Source: Bacillota bacterium
GTDB lineage: Bacteria > Bacillota > Clostridia > Lachnospirales > Lachnospiraceae
Reading direction: 5' to 3'
NCBI GenBank assembly: GCA_023436225.1
Contig: JAEZKA010000027.1
Coordinates: forward strand, 18,677 to 82,676
Length of the DNA stretch: 64,000 bases
Position numbers and translations under genes: made by a program
Shown: positions 1 through 9,478 of the stretch, piece by piece
How the letters are laid out: each line of letters opens with the position of its first letter
How positions within the stretch are numbered: position 1 is the first letter of the stretch
The notes under the pieces: generated by a model
Seen by the model: only the letters and a program-made list of their open reading frames with translations
Databases searched by the model: none
Told to the model about the DNA's origin: nothing

Positions 1-383
1 GGCGTATTAAGAAGCTCCAATAGCCAACGGCTAGAGCAAAATCCGACGACACCTAAAATAACTGCTGCTCCGAGTACCACATAGGTTGCAGTCGCAAAGC
101 CCTTTCGTACATTCTCATAATCCTTTGCACCAAAATACTGAGATATAACGATAGAGATGCCGGCAGATAAACCAAAGCATAAACCAATGATTAAGAAAAC
201 CATCGAACTGGTTGCCCCAACTGCTGCCAAGGCATTACTGTCTACAAACTTACCGACAACGATCGAGTCCACCATATTATAAAACTGCTGGAACAGGTTA
301 CCGATCAACATCGGTATGGAGAATTTTATGATTAGCTTGGCCGGCGAGCCATGCGTCATATCGCGTGTAATTGATTTTTCCAT
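1..383 (-). CDS. MATE family efflux transporter, N-terminal part
   Basis: The gene runs off the left edge, so only about 127 N-terminal residues are visible, starting MEKSITRDMTHGSPAKL from the ATG at 383-381. The sequence FSIPMLIGNLFQQFYNMVDS, then VVGKFVDSNALAAVG and GISIVISQYFGAKD, is typical of the first helices and loops of MATE (NorM/DinF-like) cation-coupled multidrug exporters of the inner membrane. A ribosome site (AGAGAGGAATTC) lies just upstream. The neighbouring ATPase gene is divergent, so the two share the 384-682 upstream region. The family call is firm; the substrate cannot be told from this fragment. Confidence 0.9.
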   Translation of the reverse strand, partial: MEKSITRDMTHGSPAKLIIKFSIPMLIGNLFQQFYNMVDSIVVGKFVDSNALAAVGATSSMVFLIIGLCFGLSAGISIVISQYFGAKDYENVRKGFATATYVVLGAAVILGVVGFCSSRWLLELLNT

Positions 384-510
384 ATGAATTCCTCTCTGTT
401 ATGTATACTATATAATCTGATTAATCTAAATTAGATGTATTATACTCCAATTTCCCTTAAAGTAAATGTTTTTTTTCATAATTATGATGTCATGAACATT
501 GCATTGATCA

Positions 511-643
511 CATGCATTCAAGCAAGCTTGATGCATGTTCACTACGCTTTCATCATACCATGAACAAAATCAGTTCATGGTCTCTAGCTCCGATCGCATG
601 CATTCAAGCAAGCTTGATGCATGTTCACTACGCTTTCATCATA
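511..643. repeat. 47-bp direct repeat pair with hairpins
   Basis: Two identical 47-base copies lie at 511-557 and 597-643. Each begins with a near-palindrome (CATGCAT...CAAGC/GCTTG...ATGCATG) able to form a hairpin. Between them, CCATGAAC (558-565) and GTTCATGG (573-580) form a further 8-bp hairpin with a 7-base loop. The block lies directly upstream of the Ca2+-ATPase start at 683, so it would be in its mRNA leader or promoter. Its function is unknown; it could be a small repeat-element remnant or a structured leader. Confidence 0.8.
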
Positions 644-682
644 TATTTAAAAGAAGATTTAGGACCGGGAGTGATACTACTT

Positions 683-3391
683 ATGCAATGGCATAGTTTA
701 CCAATCAGCGAAGTCCTCGAGGAACTCGGGGTAACACATAATCAAGGCTTATCAGCCAAGGATGTAAAACAAAGGCAAGAAACATATGGGCGCAATATTC
801 TTGATGCGAAAAAATCTAAGAGCATCCTTATGAAGTTCTTAGCCCAGTTTTCTGATTTTATGATCATCATATTGATCTTAGCTGCTATCGTATCTTTTGT
901 TGTATCTTATATGGACGGCGATCCGGATTATGTGGATCCGGTTATTATATTATGTATCATTATAATAAACGCTACTCTTGGGCTGCTTCAAGAGGCCAGA
1001 GCCGAGAAAGCCCTAGAAGCCTTAAAGAAAATGTCCGCTCCAACCGCCCATGTTCTGCGTGAGGGCAAAATCAATGTGATCGATTCTGCTGAATTGGTTC
1101 CTGGTGATATCATACTACTGGAAAACGGTGGATTTGTTCCAGCAGATGCTAGACTTATTACAGCGATTAATCTGAAAGCCGAGGAAGCTTCTCTAACCGG
1201 TGAATCCAATGCAGTTGATAAGATTGCAGAGCTGGTATTAAGACCTGAAACCAATATAGGAGATCGTGTCAATATGGTCCTTGCTACCAGTACGATAACC
1301 TATGGGAGAGGCCTTGCAGTTGTTACCGCGACCGGTATGAATACTCAGGTCGGACATATTGCAAAGCTGATCATGGAGGAAGAGACTCCTATGACTCCAC
1401 TTCAAAAACGGCTCGCAAAGACCGGTAAGGTATTAGGCATAGCCGCTCTGATTATCTGTGGCGTAATCTTTTTCCTTGGACTGATGAAGCATCTACCTAT
1501 ATTTGATATGTTTATGACCTCCGTCAGCTTAGCAGTTGCCGCTATCCCTGAAGGTCTCCCGGCGATTGTTACAATCATGCTTTCTTTAGGCGTCCAGCGG
1601 ATGGCGAAAAAGAATGCGGTTATTCGAAAGCTTCCAGCAGTAGAAACCTTGGGTAGTGCAACCGTAATCTGTTCCGATAAAACAGGCACTCTGACTCAGA
1701 ATGTCATGACTGTAACTCAAGTCTGCTCAATTGATGGTAATGAGAAGCCCAACAGCCGCTTTGGCAGCTTTTTGCTATCACATGCAGCTCTATGTAATGA
1801 TACCATGATAGCAATTGATAATAATACACTCTCCCTCACCGGAGAACCCACAGAGAAAGCTCTGGTTTTGGCAGCATATCAGGCAGGCATGAACAAAAAC
1901 GACCTCGATGCTACCTATCCACGTGTATTTGAGATTCCCTTTGACTCGGCCAGAAAGCTGATGACTACAGTTCATAAATCACCGGAACAAGGTTATCGAA
2001 GCGTCACGAAAGGTGCCTTTGATTTCATGTTGAGTCGCTGCTCCCACTATTATCAGGATGGCAAACAATATCCACTTACAACAAGGGATAAAAAGAGACT
2101 CAATTCCGTGAATAATTCAATGACAGAAAAGGCACTTCGTGTTATTGCGGTTGCCTATAAAAATCTACCTGATAATTTTAAAAATATAAAAAAAGAAGCC
2201 CTAGAGGAAGATCTTACATTGATCGGCTTAATCGGAATGATTGATCCGCCCAGAGAAGAAGTGAAATCTGCAGTTGCTGTCTGTCGCCAGGCAGGAATTA
2301 AACCAGTCATGATTACTGGTGACCATGTGCTGACTGCTCAGGCTATTGCCAGAGAGCTGGGAATACTGGCTGATGGTGAAGAAGCCATCAGTGGGGAGCA
2401 ATTAACCAAAATGAGTAACGAGGAACTGGTAGATAACATCTACCGTTACAGTGTATTTGCAAGAGTTTCCCCTGAACATAAGGTCCGAATTGTAAAAGCT
2501 TTTCAGTCCAGAGGCGAGGTGGTCGCCATGACCGGTGACGGTGTGAACGATGCCCCTGCTCTGAATACTGCTGACATCGGCTGTGCAATGGGTATCACCG
2601 GCACCGATGTAGCCAAAAATGCAGCTGACATGATCCTGACCGACGATAACTTTGCAACGATTGTTTCAGCCGTCAAGGAAGGTCGCGGTATCTATGAAAA
2701 TATCAAAAAGGCGGTACATTTTCTCCTTTCCAGCAACATTGGAGAGATTCTTAACATATTTGTCGCTATCCTATTGGGGCTACCTACACCACTCGTTGCT
2801 GTCCAGTTATTATGGGTGAATCTGGTTACAGACTCTCTTCCTGCTATAGCCCTTGGTGTAGAGCCGGCAGCCAAGGATATCATGTTGAAGAAACCTATCT
2901 CACCAAAGAAAGGAATGTTCGCAGATGGTCTGGCAATACAGATAGTCCTTGAGGGCATTATGATCGGTTCCTTAGCCTTATTGGCCTTTGTGATCGGCTT
3001 TCATGTTTATGATACCCCTGCTTTCTATCGTTCCCTGCTTCCGAAGTCTGAGGGGACTGTTACTCCTACTACCTATATCCCCTGGGTTGGAAGGAGTATG
3101 TCCTTCGCCGTACTCAGCCTATCACAACTATTCCACTCCTTTAACATGAGGAGCGAGCACTCTCTTGCTAAAATAGGTATATTCACAAACCGTAAGCTGG
3201 TCTATTCCTTCATTATCTGCGCCTTTTTACAGATTATAGTATTAACGATTCCTACTTTAGCAAAGATTTTTCAAGTAGTACCACTGTCACTAAGACAATG
3301 GGCAATCACACTCTTTCTTTCGATGGTTCCTATTCTCGTTGTAGAGCTACAAAAGAAAGCCTCGGAAATAACCGGAAAGAAAAAGAAATAA
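683..3391 (+). CDS. Calcium-transporting P-type ATPase (SERCA/PMCA-like)
   Basis: A 902-aa P2-type ATPase that pumps Ca2+ out of the cytoplasm at the cost of ATP. In order: N-terminal cation ATPase domain (QWHSLPISEVLEELGV), actuator loop with VPGDIILL and EASLTGES, the PEGLPAIV motif of helix M4, phosphorylation site DKTGTLTQN, hinge MITGDHVLTAQA and TGDGVNDAPAL, then the C-terminal helices. Length is normal for bacterial SERCA-like pumps. The reading frame is open 57 codons further upstream, but that stretch is made of the 47-bp repeats; I chose the ATG at 683, with a GGACCGGGAG site before it. Metal preference is inferred from family resemblance. Confidence 0.9.
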   Translation: MQWHSLPISEVLEELGVTHNQGLSAKDVKQRQETYGRNILDAKKSKSILMKFLAQFSDFMIIILILAAIVSFVVSYMDGDPDYVDPVIILCIIIINATLGLLQEARAEKALEALKKMSAPTAHVLREGKINVIDSAELVPGDIILLENGGFVPADARLITAINLKAEEASLTGESNAVDKIAELVLRPETNIGDRVNMVLATSTITYGRGLAVVTATGMNTQVGHIAKLIMEEETPMTPLQKRLAKTGKVLGIAALIICGVIFFLGLMKHLPIFDMFMTSVSLAVAAIPEGLPAIVTIMLSLGVQRMAKKNAVIRKLPAVETLGSATVICSDKTGTLTQNVMTVTQVCSIDGNEKPNSRFGSFLLSHAALCNDTMIAIDNNTLSLTGEPTEKALVLAAYQAGMNKNDLDATYPRVFEIPFDSARKLMTTVHKSPEQGYRSVTKGAFDFMLSRCSHYYQDGKQYPLTTRDKKRLNSVNNSMTEKALRVIAVAYKNLPDNFKNIKKEALEEDLTLIGLIGMIDPPREEVKSAVAVCRQAGIKPVMITGDHVLTAQAIARELGILADGEEAISGEQLTKMSNEELVDNIYRYSVFARVSPEHKVRIVKAFQSRGEVVAMTGDGVNDAPALNTADIGCAMGITGTDVAKNAADMILTDDNFATIVSAVKEGRGIYENIKKAVHFLLSSNIGEILNIFVAILLGLPTPLVAVQLLWVNLVTDSLPAIALGVEPAAKDIMLKKPISPKKGMFADGLAIQIVLEGIMIGSLALLAFVIGFHVYDTPAFYRSLLPKSEGTVTPTTYIPWVGRSMSFAVLSLSQLFHSFNMRSEHSLAKIGIFTNRKLVYSFIICAFLQIIVLTIPTLAKIFQVVPLSLRQWAITLFLSMVPILVVELQKKASEITGKKKK

Positions 3392-3471
3392 TATGTGCTG
3401 TATTTATTTCACAATAGTCCATAGATCCACTTGAAATCCACTCAAAATCGTTATATAGTAAAAGGACAAAT

Positions 3472-3693
3472 ATGATAAGAGGTGTTGACGTGGATACCAA
3501 AAAAACCGAGAATACTCCAAAGATGAAGCCCTATGATGAATTGTTGGGGGAGCACTGGTCAATGTATGATGCTATGCCATATGTTTGGGACCCAGATTTG
3601 AATGTAGATAAAGTCTTCAAGTGTATCAGCGGCAATATTATAAAATATTATCGCTTCCAGATGGATGAACCTTATGAAATAAGATACGAATAA
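3472..3693 (+). CDS. Hypothetical protein, 73 aa
   Basis: A short protein I do not recognise. The body reads MKPYDELLGEHWSMYDAMPY and VWDPDLNVDKVFKCIS, and the end is rich in Tyr and acidic residues; there is no membrane segment or signal. The ATG at 3472 follows AAAGGACAA, but the GTG at 3490 has an even better site (AGAGGTG), so the true protein may be six residues shorter. It ends 18 bases before the MBL-fold gene and is probably co-transcribed with it. Confidence 0.6.
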   Translation: MIRGVDVDTKKTENTPKMKPYDELLGEHWSMYDAMPYVWDPDLNVDKVFKCISGNIIKYYRFQMDEPYEIRYE

Positions 3694-3711
3694 AGCACAG
3701 AGGTGAACTTA

Positions 3712-4305
3712 GTGAATGTCATTACATTAGTATATAAATCAACGAATAGCTATTTGATTCAAACAGACAGCGGATGGCTTATGATTGACTCAGGATGGCC
3801 TGATACGTTTGCGCAGTTACTACAGCTGTTGAATCAGAATAATATATCCATCCATGAAGTTAATTATCTGGTGATAACACATTTCCATCCGGATCATGCA
3901 GGTTTAACCCAAAATCTTAAGGATTTTGGAGCCACATTAATCCTCCACGAGTATCAGGTTCCTTATATTAGTAAACTAAATCTCTTATTCAAGAAGAACC
4001 CTAAGGCTAATTTTAAGGATATTACTAACAATAATAATCTGGTTTTCTCTGAAGCCGAGAGCCGGAGCTTCTTTAAATCTATAGGAATTGAAGGAGAGTT
4101 GATATCTACTCCGGGTCATAGCGATGATAGTATCGCCTTAATTATCGATAACTGTTGTGCTTTTACCGGAGACCTTCCGGCTTTAGATCAGACTGAAGTT
4201 TATGATGATATTGTTATAGAGGATAGCTGGGATATGATTAAGAAGCATTCTGTTAAAACGATCTACCCAGGTCATGGAGATTCCTACGACCTAAATGGTT
4301 GTTAA
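3712..4305 (+). CDS. MBL-fold metallo-hydrolase
   Basis: A protein of about 197 aa with the metallo-beta-lactamase fold. The metal-binding motif HFHPDHAG (HxHxDH) follows strand VNYLVIT. Later ligands are the His in STPGHSDDS, the Asp in FTGDLPA and the His in IYPGHGD near the C-terminus, so the two-metal site looks complete. Members hydrolyse diverse thioesters, lactones or phosphodiesters; the substrate here cannot be told. The GTG at 3712 is preferred because the GTG at 3703 lies inside the AGAGGTGA ribosome site. A hairpin terminator overlaps the stop. Confidence 0.85.
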   Translation: MNVITLVYKSTNSYLIQTDSGWLMIDSGWPDTFAQLLQLLNQNNISIHEVNYLVITHFHPDHAGLTQNLKDFGATLILHEYQVPYISKLNLLFKKNPKANFKDITNNNNLVFSEAESRSFFKSIGIEGELISTPGHSDDSIALIIDNCCAFTGDLPALDQTEVYDDIVIEDSWDMIKKHSVKTIYPGHGDSYDLNGC

Positions 4306-4330
4306 TCATCATCTGATTAACAACCATTTT
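4293..4330 (+). terminator. Terminator of the MBL-fold gene
   Basis: A 15-bp inverted repeat (AAATGGTTGTTAATC and its complement, 7-base loop) overlaps the stop codon of the upstream gene and ends in a short T-rich stretch. Confidence 0.75.
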
Positions 4331-4384
4331 ATATGAGATTTCGTATAATGAATACCTATATATGCTTGTACAGCCTACAAATCC

Positions 4385-4465
4385 TCATAGAGAATAGAAA
4401 TAACCATAACGATCATCCGTCCAAAGCAGATGAATACCACCAATATGCTGTGTGTTTATTAATAG
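4385..4465 (-). pseudogene. Possible 3' remnant of a lost gene
   Basis: On the minus strand, 26 codons run from the degenerate last CRISPR repeat to a stop at 4385-4387, reading NTQHIGGIHLLWTDDRYGYF and so on. The composition looks coding-like, but there is no start, ribosome site or recognisable family. It may be the tail of a gene cut when the CRISPR array was placed here, or chance. Confidence 0.2.
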
Positions 4466-6487
4466 TTTCAATCCACGCACCCATATAGGGTTGACAAAGC
4501 TTTTAGAGTGGCCTCAAACGCATCTTCAATTTCAATCCACGCACCCATATAGGGTGCGACTCTGAGCTCTGTAGGAATTGGAGTTCCTTTGGTAACATTT
4601 CAATCCACGCACCCATATAGGGTGCGACTATTAGGGAAAGCAATCACTATTGATGGTATATCAATTTCAATCCACGCACCCATATAGGGTGCGACCGGCT
4701 CAGGATTATACGATTGAGGATAAGCCCAAAATTTCAATACACGCACCCATATAGGGTGCGACGCTTGCATATTAATTCTAAAGTTCCTCCTACTTTCATT
4801 TCAATCCACGCACCCATATAGGGTGCGACGTTAACCTCTTTATTTTCCTCAAATGGTGAAGGAAATTTCAATCCACGCACCCATATAGGGTGCGACACTG
4901 TTATTTCATTATTACTGATTGCTTGTTCTTATTTCAATCCACGCACCCATATAGGGTGCGACAAAATTATCACTTTTGAGCTATTCGGAGTTAAGTGATT
5001 TCAATCCACGCACCCATATAGGGTGCGACATCGATACCCTCGTTAATGCACTCTGCATAGATATTTCAATCCACGCACCCATATAGGGTGCGACCCATAA
5101 AGCCAAGCGAAGACCAAAAAGGAATCGTATTTCAATCCACGCACCCATATAGGGTGCGACTTCTATACGGACGGTTTGCGCGGAGCAGAAGAGATTTCAA
5201 TCCACGCACCCATATAGGGTGCGACAACAAAGACCTAACAGACGCCTAACACCTAACAAATTTCAATCCACGCACCCATATAGGGTGCGACCTTCGGCAT
5301 GTACAATGTCGTTGATGACATGGAAATTTCAATCCACGCACCCATATAGGGTGCGACTGTGATGATCTTTCCAATTTCTTTTACCTTTACTTCATTTCAA
5401 TCCACGCACCCATATAGGGTGCGACCGTCGCAATCTTTGATGCCCTTATCCATGATATTATTTCAATCCACGCACCCATATAGGGTGCGACAAAAACATA
5501 CTCTGTACCTTGTGGTATATTAACGATTTCAATCCACGCACCCATATAGGGTGCGACAATGTCGCCACCTCGATGAAATCCATAAGGGAAATTTCAATCC
5601 ACGCACCCATATAGGGTGCGACAACTAAGGCTCAAAAAAACATGAGAAATCAAGGAATTTCAATCCACGCACCCATATAGGGTGCGACCTCGTAAGGAGG
5701 GAAAGGAGTAGTATGCCAAAACATTTCAATCCACGCACCCATATAGGGTGCGACAAACCGCTGCTACTGATACTAAAATTGTTACTTATTTCAATCCACG
5801 CACCCATATAGGGTGCGACATGCACAAGAGTTGAAAATACCGACTATCACACCGATTTCAATCCACGCACCCATATAGGGTGCGACATATTTAAAGCGCG
5901 AACGAGGCGGTCACGAGCCAATTTCAATCCACGCACCCATATAGGGTGCGACGCAGTGATTTCATTTGTGGTATGATATTGGAGAATTTCAATCCACGCA
6001 CCCATATAGGGTGCGACTAGCAGAGCAACTAAAAGCGTTCGGGTATTCGGATATTTCAATCCACGCACCCATATAGGGTGCGACCATGGAAGGAAATGAG
6101 TGATAAACCTAAGGATGAGATTTCAATCCACGCACCCATATAGGGTGCGACATCGAGGTAGCAAGTATTAATAATTTTTCAATATTATTTCAATCCACGC
6201 ACCCATATAGGGTGCGACGCTCCGGTTTTCCGTCTGGTCCTATTTTGGCTTGCAATTTCAATCCACGCACCCATATAGGGTGCGACCTAAATAGGTTGAC
6301 ATCATTTATAGACACAGACGATTTCAATCCACGCACCCATATAGGGTGCGACTCGTGGCAGCACGTTCCAGAGAAGCTGTTGATCAAATATTTCAATCCA
6401 CGCACCCATATAGGGTGCGACACTTCCTGCACTGGTAGCGTAATTGACAACCTGTATTTCAATCCACGCACCCATATAGGGTGCGAC
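4465..6487 (-). CRISPR. Type I-C CRISPR array, 31 repeats, 30 spacers
   Basis: Repeats are 32 bases with 33-37-base spacers. Read on the minus strand, each repeat begins GTCGCACCC, has a CGCACCC/GGGTGCG stem and ends TGGATTGAAAT, the 11-base handle left by Cas5c in type I-C systems. The leader-distal repeat (4465-4495) is degenerate: 31 bases, with a damaged stem end. The repeat at 4731-4762 has one substitution. All others I read are identical. The oldest spacers are therefore near 4.5 kb and the newest near 6.45 kb, next to the leader and cas2. I saw no duplicated spacers. Confidence 0.98.
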
Positions 6488-6638
6488 AGCTAGATATTGT
6501 AGTATATATCACAACATCCAACAAAATAACTGATATATTAAAAACATCTCATCTTTTATTAACTTAATTCACCGCTTTTTCTTCATTTTCTAGTGCGAAA
6601 CAGCCTGGTTTTATATGAGAGCTTAAGGTTCGCACTAA
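6488..6638 (-). promoter_or_regulatory. CRISPR leader
   Basis: A 151-base AT-rich gap between cas2 and the first repeat, in the position and orientation of the array leader, so it should hold the pre-crRNA promoter and the integration signal. A perfect 9-bp inverted repeat (TAGTGCGAA at 6591-6599, TTCGCACTA at 6629-6637) with a 29-base loop sits right after the cas2 stop and could be an end-of-operon structure or a leader motif. Confidence 0.75.
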
Positions 6639-6929
6639 TCATAAAATCATAGTATCATCAAATTTGTATGTCTGTTTTGCACCTATGTGCTGGACCTTTT
6701 TATCATAATTATCACCAAGTCTATAAAAGCGAAGACTATCTATATCTTTATCAATTACATCTAATAGCTGCTTTTTTAGCTTTAATAATTCTGCCTCAGT
6801 TAAGCTGCACTCAAAAACAGAATTCTGAACTCTTTGCCCATAATTAACGCAGATTTTTGCTACTTTACGTAATCTGCTGGTACCTTTGACTGAAGTTACA
6901 TTAATATCATATGTGATTAATATATACAT
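6639..6929 (-). CDS. cas2: CRISPR-associated endonuclease Cas2
   Basis: A 96-aa ferredoxin-fold protein starting MYILITYDINVTS, with the metal-binding Asp at the end of the first strand (YDI) and the usual SVFECSL and RFYRLGDN blocks. Cas2 dimers bridge two Cas1 dimers to form the spacer integration complex. It lies eight bases after cas1 and is the last gene of the cas operon, next to the leader. Confidence 0.97.
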   Translation of the reverse strand: MYILITYDINVTSVKGTSRLRKVAKICVNYGQRVQNSVFECSLTEAELLKLKKQLLDVIDKDIDSLRFYRLGDNYDKKVQHIGAKQTYKFDDTMIL

Positions 6930-6937
6930 AGCTTCTC

Positions 6938-7969
6938 CTACTTCCAGAAAAATGGTGGATATTGATCAATATCTCCTCTAAGATACCTGGCAAGCAAAAG
7001 AGCTTGTGTGTATGGAACCAATCCCCATGATATTTTTTCGTTCAAGTAGGGATGGGTCAGCTCTTCCTGCTTATTCTTCTGCCATGCGCTGATGAAGGTT
7101 TTTCTTGCTGAGTCTTTAATATAGACCGATTTATTTTCGTTTATCTCAAAATCATCTGCTTGAAGCTGATTACGATTTATTAATGAAAGCACGAAACGAT
7201 CAGCAATAGGAGCTCTCAACTCTTCAATCATATCATTTGCTAAGGAAGGTCTTCCGGGTCGATCTTGATGCATAAATCCAACATATGGATCTAATCCGAC
7301 TGTCTCTAATGCAGCAGCAATATCGTTTGATAATAGCGTATATGCAAATGATAATAGGCTATTTACCCGGTCTTCGGGAGGTCTTTTACTTCTTCCATGG
7401 AAATAAAAATTCTCTTTTTGATTTAAAATCATATGATCAAATGCACTATAATAAATCACTTGTGCACTACCTTCAAAGCCACGTAATTGATCAAGATTCT
7501 CACAATTTTCAATTTCATGCATGTAGTCACTAAGTTTTATTGATATTACTTTCATTTGATCTATGGGTACTCTCAAAGTGTATTGACGTATATACCGTTC
7601 TAATAGCCATTTTTCATTATAGACTTTCCCTAAGATAAAATTATGAGCTATATTTATACATTCCTCCTTGTGTTCTGCTACTTGATATTGTTTTTTCCGA
7701 AGTAAAACATTACCTCTTGTTTCTCCAATTACACGTGCACGAAATCTACCTGTCGGGGTCAGAAAACATATGGAAATATTTTGGTTTACACATTTCTCCA
7801 TTAGCTGTGGACTCATTCCCAGATTAGAAAAACAGACGATGCCTTCTAAATTATGTAGCGGATATCTGGCAATCAATTTATCATCTTCTCTAACGACTAC
7901 ATTTTCACCGTTCAATCCTATGTAAACCTCTGGCTTGGTTATAAATAGCATATTTAAAAGTTGCCTCAT
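6938..7969 (-). CDS. cas1: CRISPR-associated integrase Cas1 (type I-C)
   Basis: A 343-aa integrase that inserts prespacers at the leader end of the array. Visible parts: N-terminal beta domain (KPEVYIGLNGENVVVRED), catalytic Glu region (RGFEGSAQVIYYSAF), and the His/Asp/Glu site in VGFMHQDRPGRPSLANDMIE. Length is normal for I-C Cas1. It overlaps the end of cas4 by four bases, so the adaptation genes are translationally linked. Confidence 0.97.
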   Translation of the reverse strand: MRQLLNMLFITKPEVYIGLNGENVVVREDDKLIARYPLHNLEGIVCFSNLGMSPQLMEKCVNQNISICFLTPTGRFRARVIGETRGNVLLRKKQYQVAEHKEECINIAHNFILGKVYNEKWLLERYIRQYTLRVPIDQMKVISIKLSDYMHEIENCENLDQLRGFEGSAQVIYYSAFDHMILNQKENFYFHGRSKRPPEDRVNSLLSFAYTLLSNDIAAALETVGLDPYVGFMHQDRPGRPSLANDMIEELRAPIADRFVLSLINRNQLQADDFEINENKSVYIKDSARKTFISAWQKNKQEELTHPYLNEKISWGLVPYTQALLLARYLRGDIDQYPPFFWK

Positions 7970-8625
7970 TCTGATATCCTCCCCTGAATATATTGTTTGA
8001 CATCTCTGCTTTTTTCTAATTTAGGCAAACAAATATCCTTCAAAGAACAAGTCTCACACTTCTTACCACTTTTAACCTTAGGTGTATATCCCCGATCCAT
8101 ATACGAATGCATTTCCCCAATTACTTCCTTCATTAGTCGCCGAAGCTCTTCTGTAAAGTGAATTTCTTCTCTTCTTCTAGTTTCAAAGTAGAATAGATAT
8201 CCTGTATCGATTCGTGTTTCCAGCATTTCTTCCAGACAAAAAACTTCAGCCAGCAATTGAAGTATGTCCGAATTATTCTCCTTGGGCTTCCCCCTTTTAT
8301 ATTCAATTGGGGTAATATTGTAGTAGTCATTATATTGCGGAATAAAGATTCCTCTTTCATCTTTCTTTAATTCCACAACATCACATTTCCCTGTGATCCC
8401 CAATACTTTTGATTTTATAGATAATGCACGAATCGTAATAATATCCCCGCGCTTCTCATGGATTTCCGGTTGATCCGTTCTTTCATGCTTTAATTCACCA
8501 TCTACTGTAAAGAAATTATCTTCCCATTGCTGCTCAATATGAATTAATGCCCACTGTCTCCTACAAAAGATAAAATGTTGGATTCCTGAAATCATGAGAT
8601 AATCATCTTCATTATAATCCTTCAA
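7966..8625 (-). CDS. cas4: CRISPR-associated exonuclease Cas4
   Basis: A 219-aa RecB-family nuclease that trims prespacers and helps select those with the correct PAM. Visible: the first iron-sulfur Cys in HFIFCRRQWALI, the nuclease motif ITPIEYKRGKPK, and the C-terminal cluster CETCSLKDICLPKL that supplies the other three cysteines. It overlaps cas7 by 14 bases and cas1 by 4, the standard I-C order. Confidence 0.96.
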   Translation of the reverse strand: MKDYNEDDYLMISGIQHFIFCRRQWALIHIEQQWEDNFFTVDGELKHERTDQPEIHEKRGDIITIRALSIKSKVLGITGKCDVVELKKDERGIFIPQYNDYYNITPIEYKRGKPKENNSDILQLLAEVFCLEEMLETRIDTGYLFYFETRRREEIHFTEELRRLMKEVIGEMHSYMDRGYTPKVKSGKKCETCSLKDICLPKLEKSRDVKQYIQGRISE

Positions 8626-9478
8626 TAATCTCAGCCCGCAAACCTTTTTCTACTAAATGTGCGAGCCTCTCCTTATTTAATCGTATCTCATAATCTTCAT
8701 ATTTCGCTGGCCTCACAGTATCATCTTTCACTTTTATATCCAGTAAATCATGTATTTTAGCGCTGGATGCTACACCTAGCTTTGATGGATGGGTAAACCA
8801 ATAAAGCTGTTTTACTTCCATACTACCTTCCGGTCTGGCAGATGAGGCATCATTAACAAACAACGTTCGTAATGCTTCCTTGATTACCTCTGAATCCTCA
8901 GAAGAAAATCCGGTTTTCTCTGCAAAGTACGTATTAATGCTGCCCTTTATCTTATACACCCCAAATTCCACAAAATGTTTTGTTCCCATGGTATCTGAAG
9001 ATCTTGTTGCACCTTCTTTTGCCGACATACCATTGGTGCTACGAGTAATCTGCATACTAATCACATCAACAGGACTTAAGCTCTTTGCTATGGTTACGGA
9101 CACTGGACCGCGAATTCCTATGGAACGGCCCTGGAATGTTACTACCTGGCCGAAGCTTCTGACATCCATCCATTTTTTGCACGACTCCTGATACACCTTA
9201 TCATCCGAATCAATTTTTGGTGCTTTAAATTCACTATTAAATCTTTCTTCTAATGATTTCTTACCATCCTCAATACGATCATTCGTTTGCACGAAAATTG
9301 AATACCCCATATCCTGCATACGATTTCTGATCTTTCGCTTAATACAGACATCACTAATCTCACCATATCCATCATAATCGGTTCTTGGCATATTCTCATT
9401 GAGCGGATCACCATTGGGGTTACTCTCACTCACAGTAAAAAACATTACAAAGTCAATCTTATTTTCGATATTAGACAT
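8612..9478 (-). CDS. cas7: Type I-C Cascade backbone protein Cas7 (Csd2)
   Basis: A 288-aa RAMP protein that forms the crRNA-binding filament of the I-C effector. The N-terminus FFTVSESNPNGDPLNENMPR is the Csd2 signature, followed by CIKRKIRNRMQD; TRSTNGMSAKEGATRSSDTM lies mid-protein. Its start overlaps the cas8c stop by one base (TAATG), implying coupled translation. Confidence 0.97.
   Translation of the reverse strand: MSNIENKIDFVMFFTVSESNPNGDPLNENMPRTDYDGYGEISDVCIKRKIRNRMQDMGYSIFVQTNDRIEDGKKSLEERFNSEFKAPKIDSDDKVYQESCKKWMDVRSFGQVVTFQGRSIGIRGPVSVTIAKSLSPVDVISMQITRSTNGMSAKEGATRSSDTMGTKHFVEFGVYKIKGSINTYFAEKTGFSSEDSEVIKEALRTLFVNDASSARPEGSMEVKQLYWFTHPSKLGVASSAKIHDLLDIKVKDDTVRPAKYEDYEIRLNKERLAHLVEKGLRAEIIEGL

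Noticed and set aside
512..682. 57-codon N-terminal extension of the Ca2+-ATPase
   Set aside because: It is made of the two 47-bp repeats, has no family counterpart, and a ribosome site lies before the ATG at 683.
5625..6493. Several open frames across the CRISPR array on both strands with repeating HPIWVRGLK or NPRTHIGCD peptides
   Set aside because: They are translations of the CRISPR repeats and spacers, with no ribosome sites.
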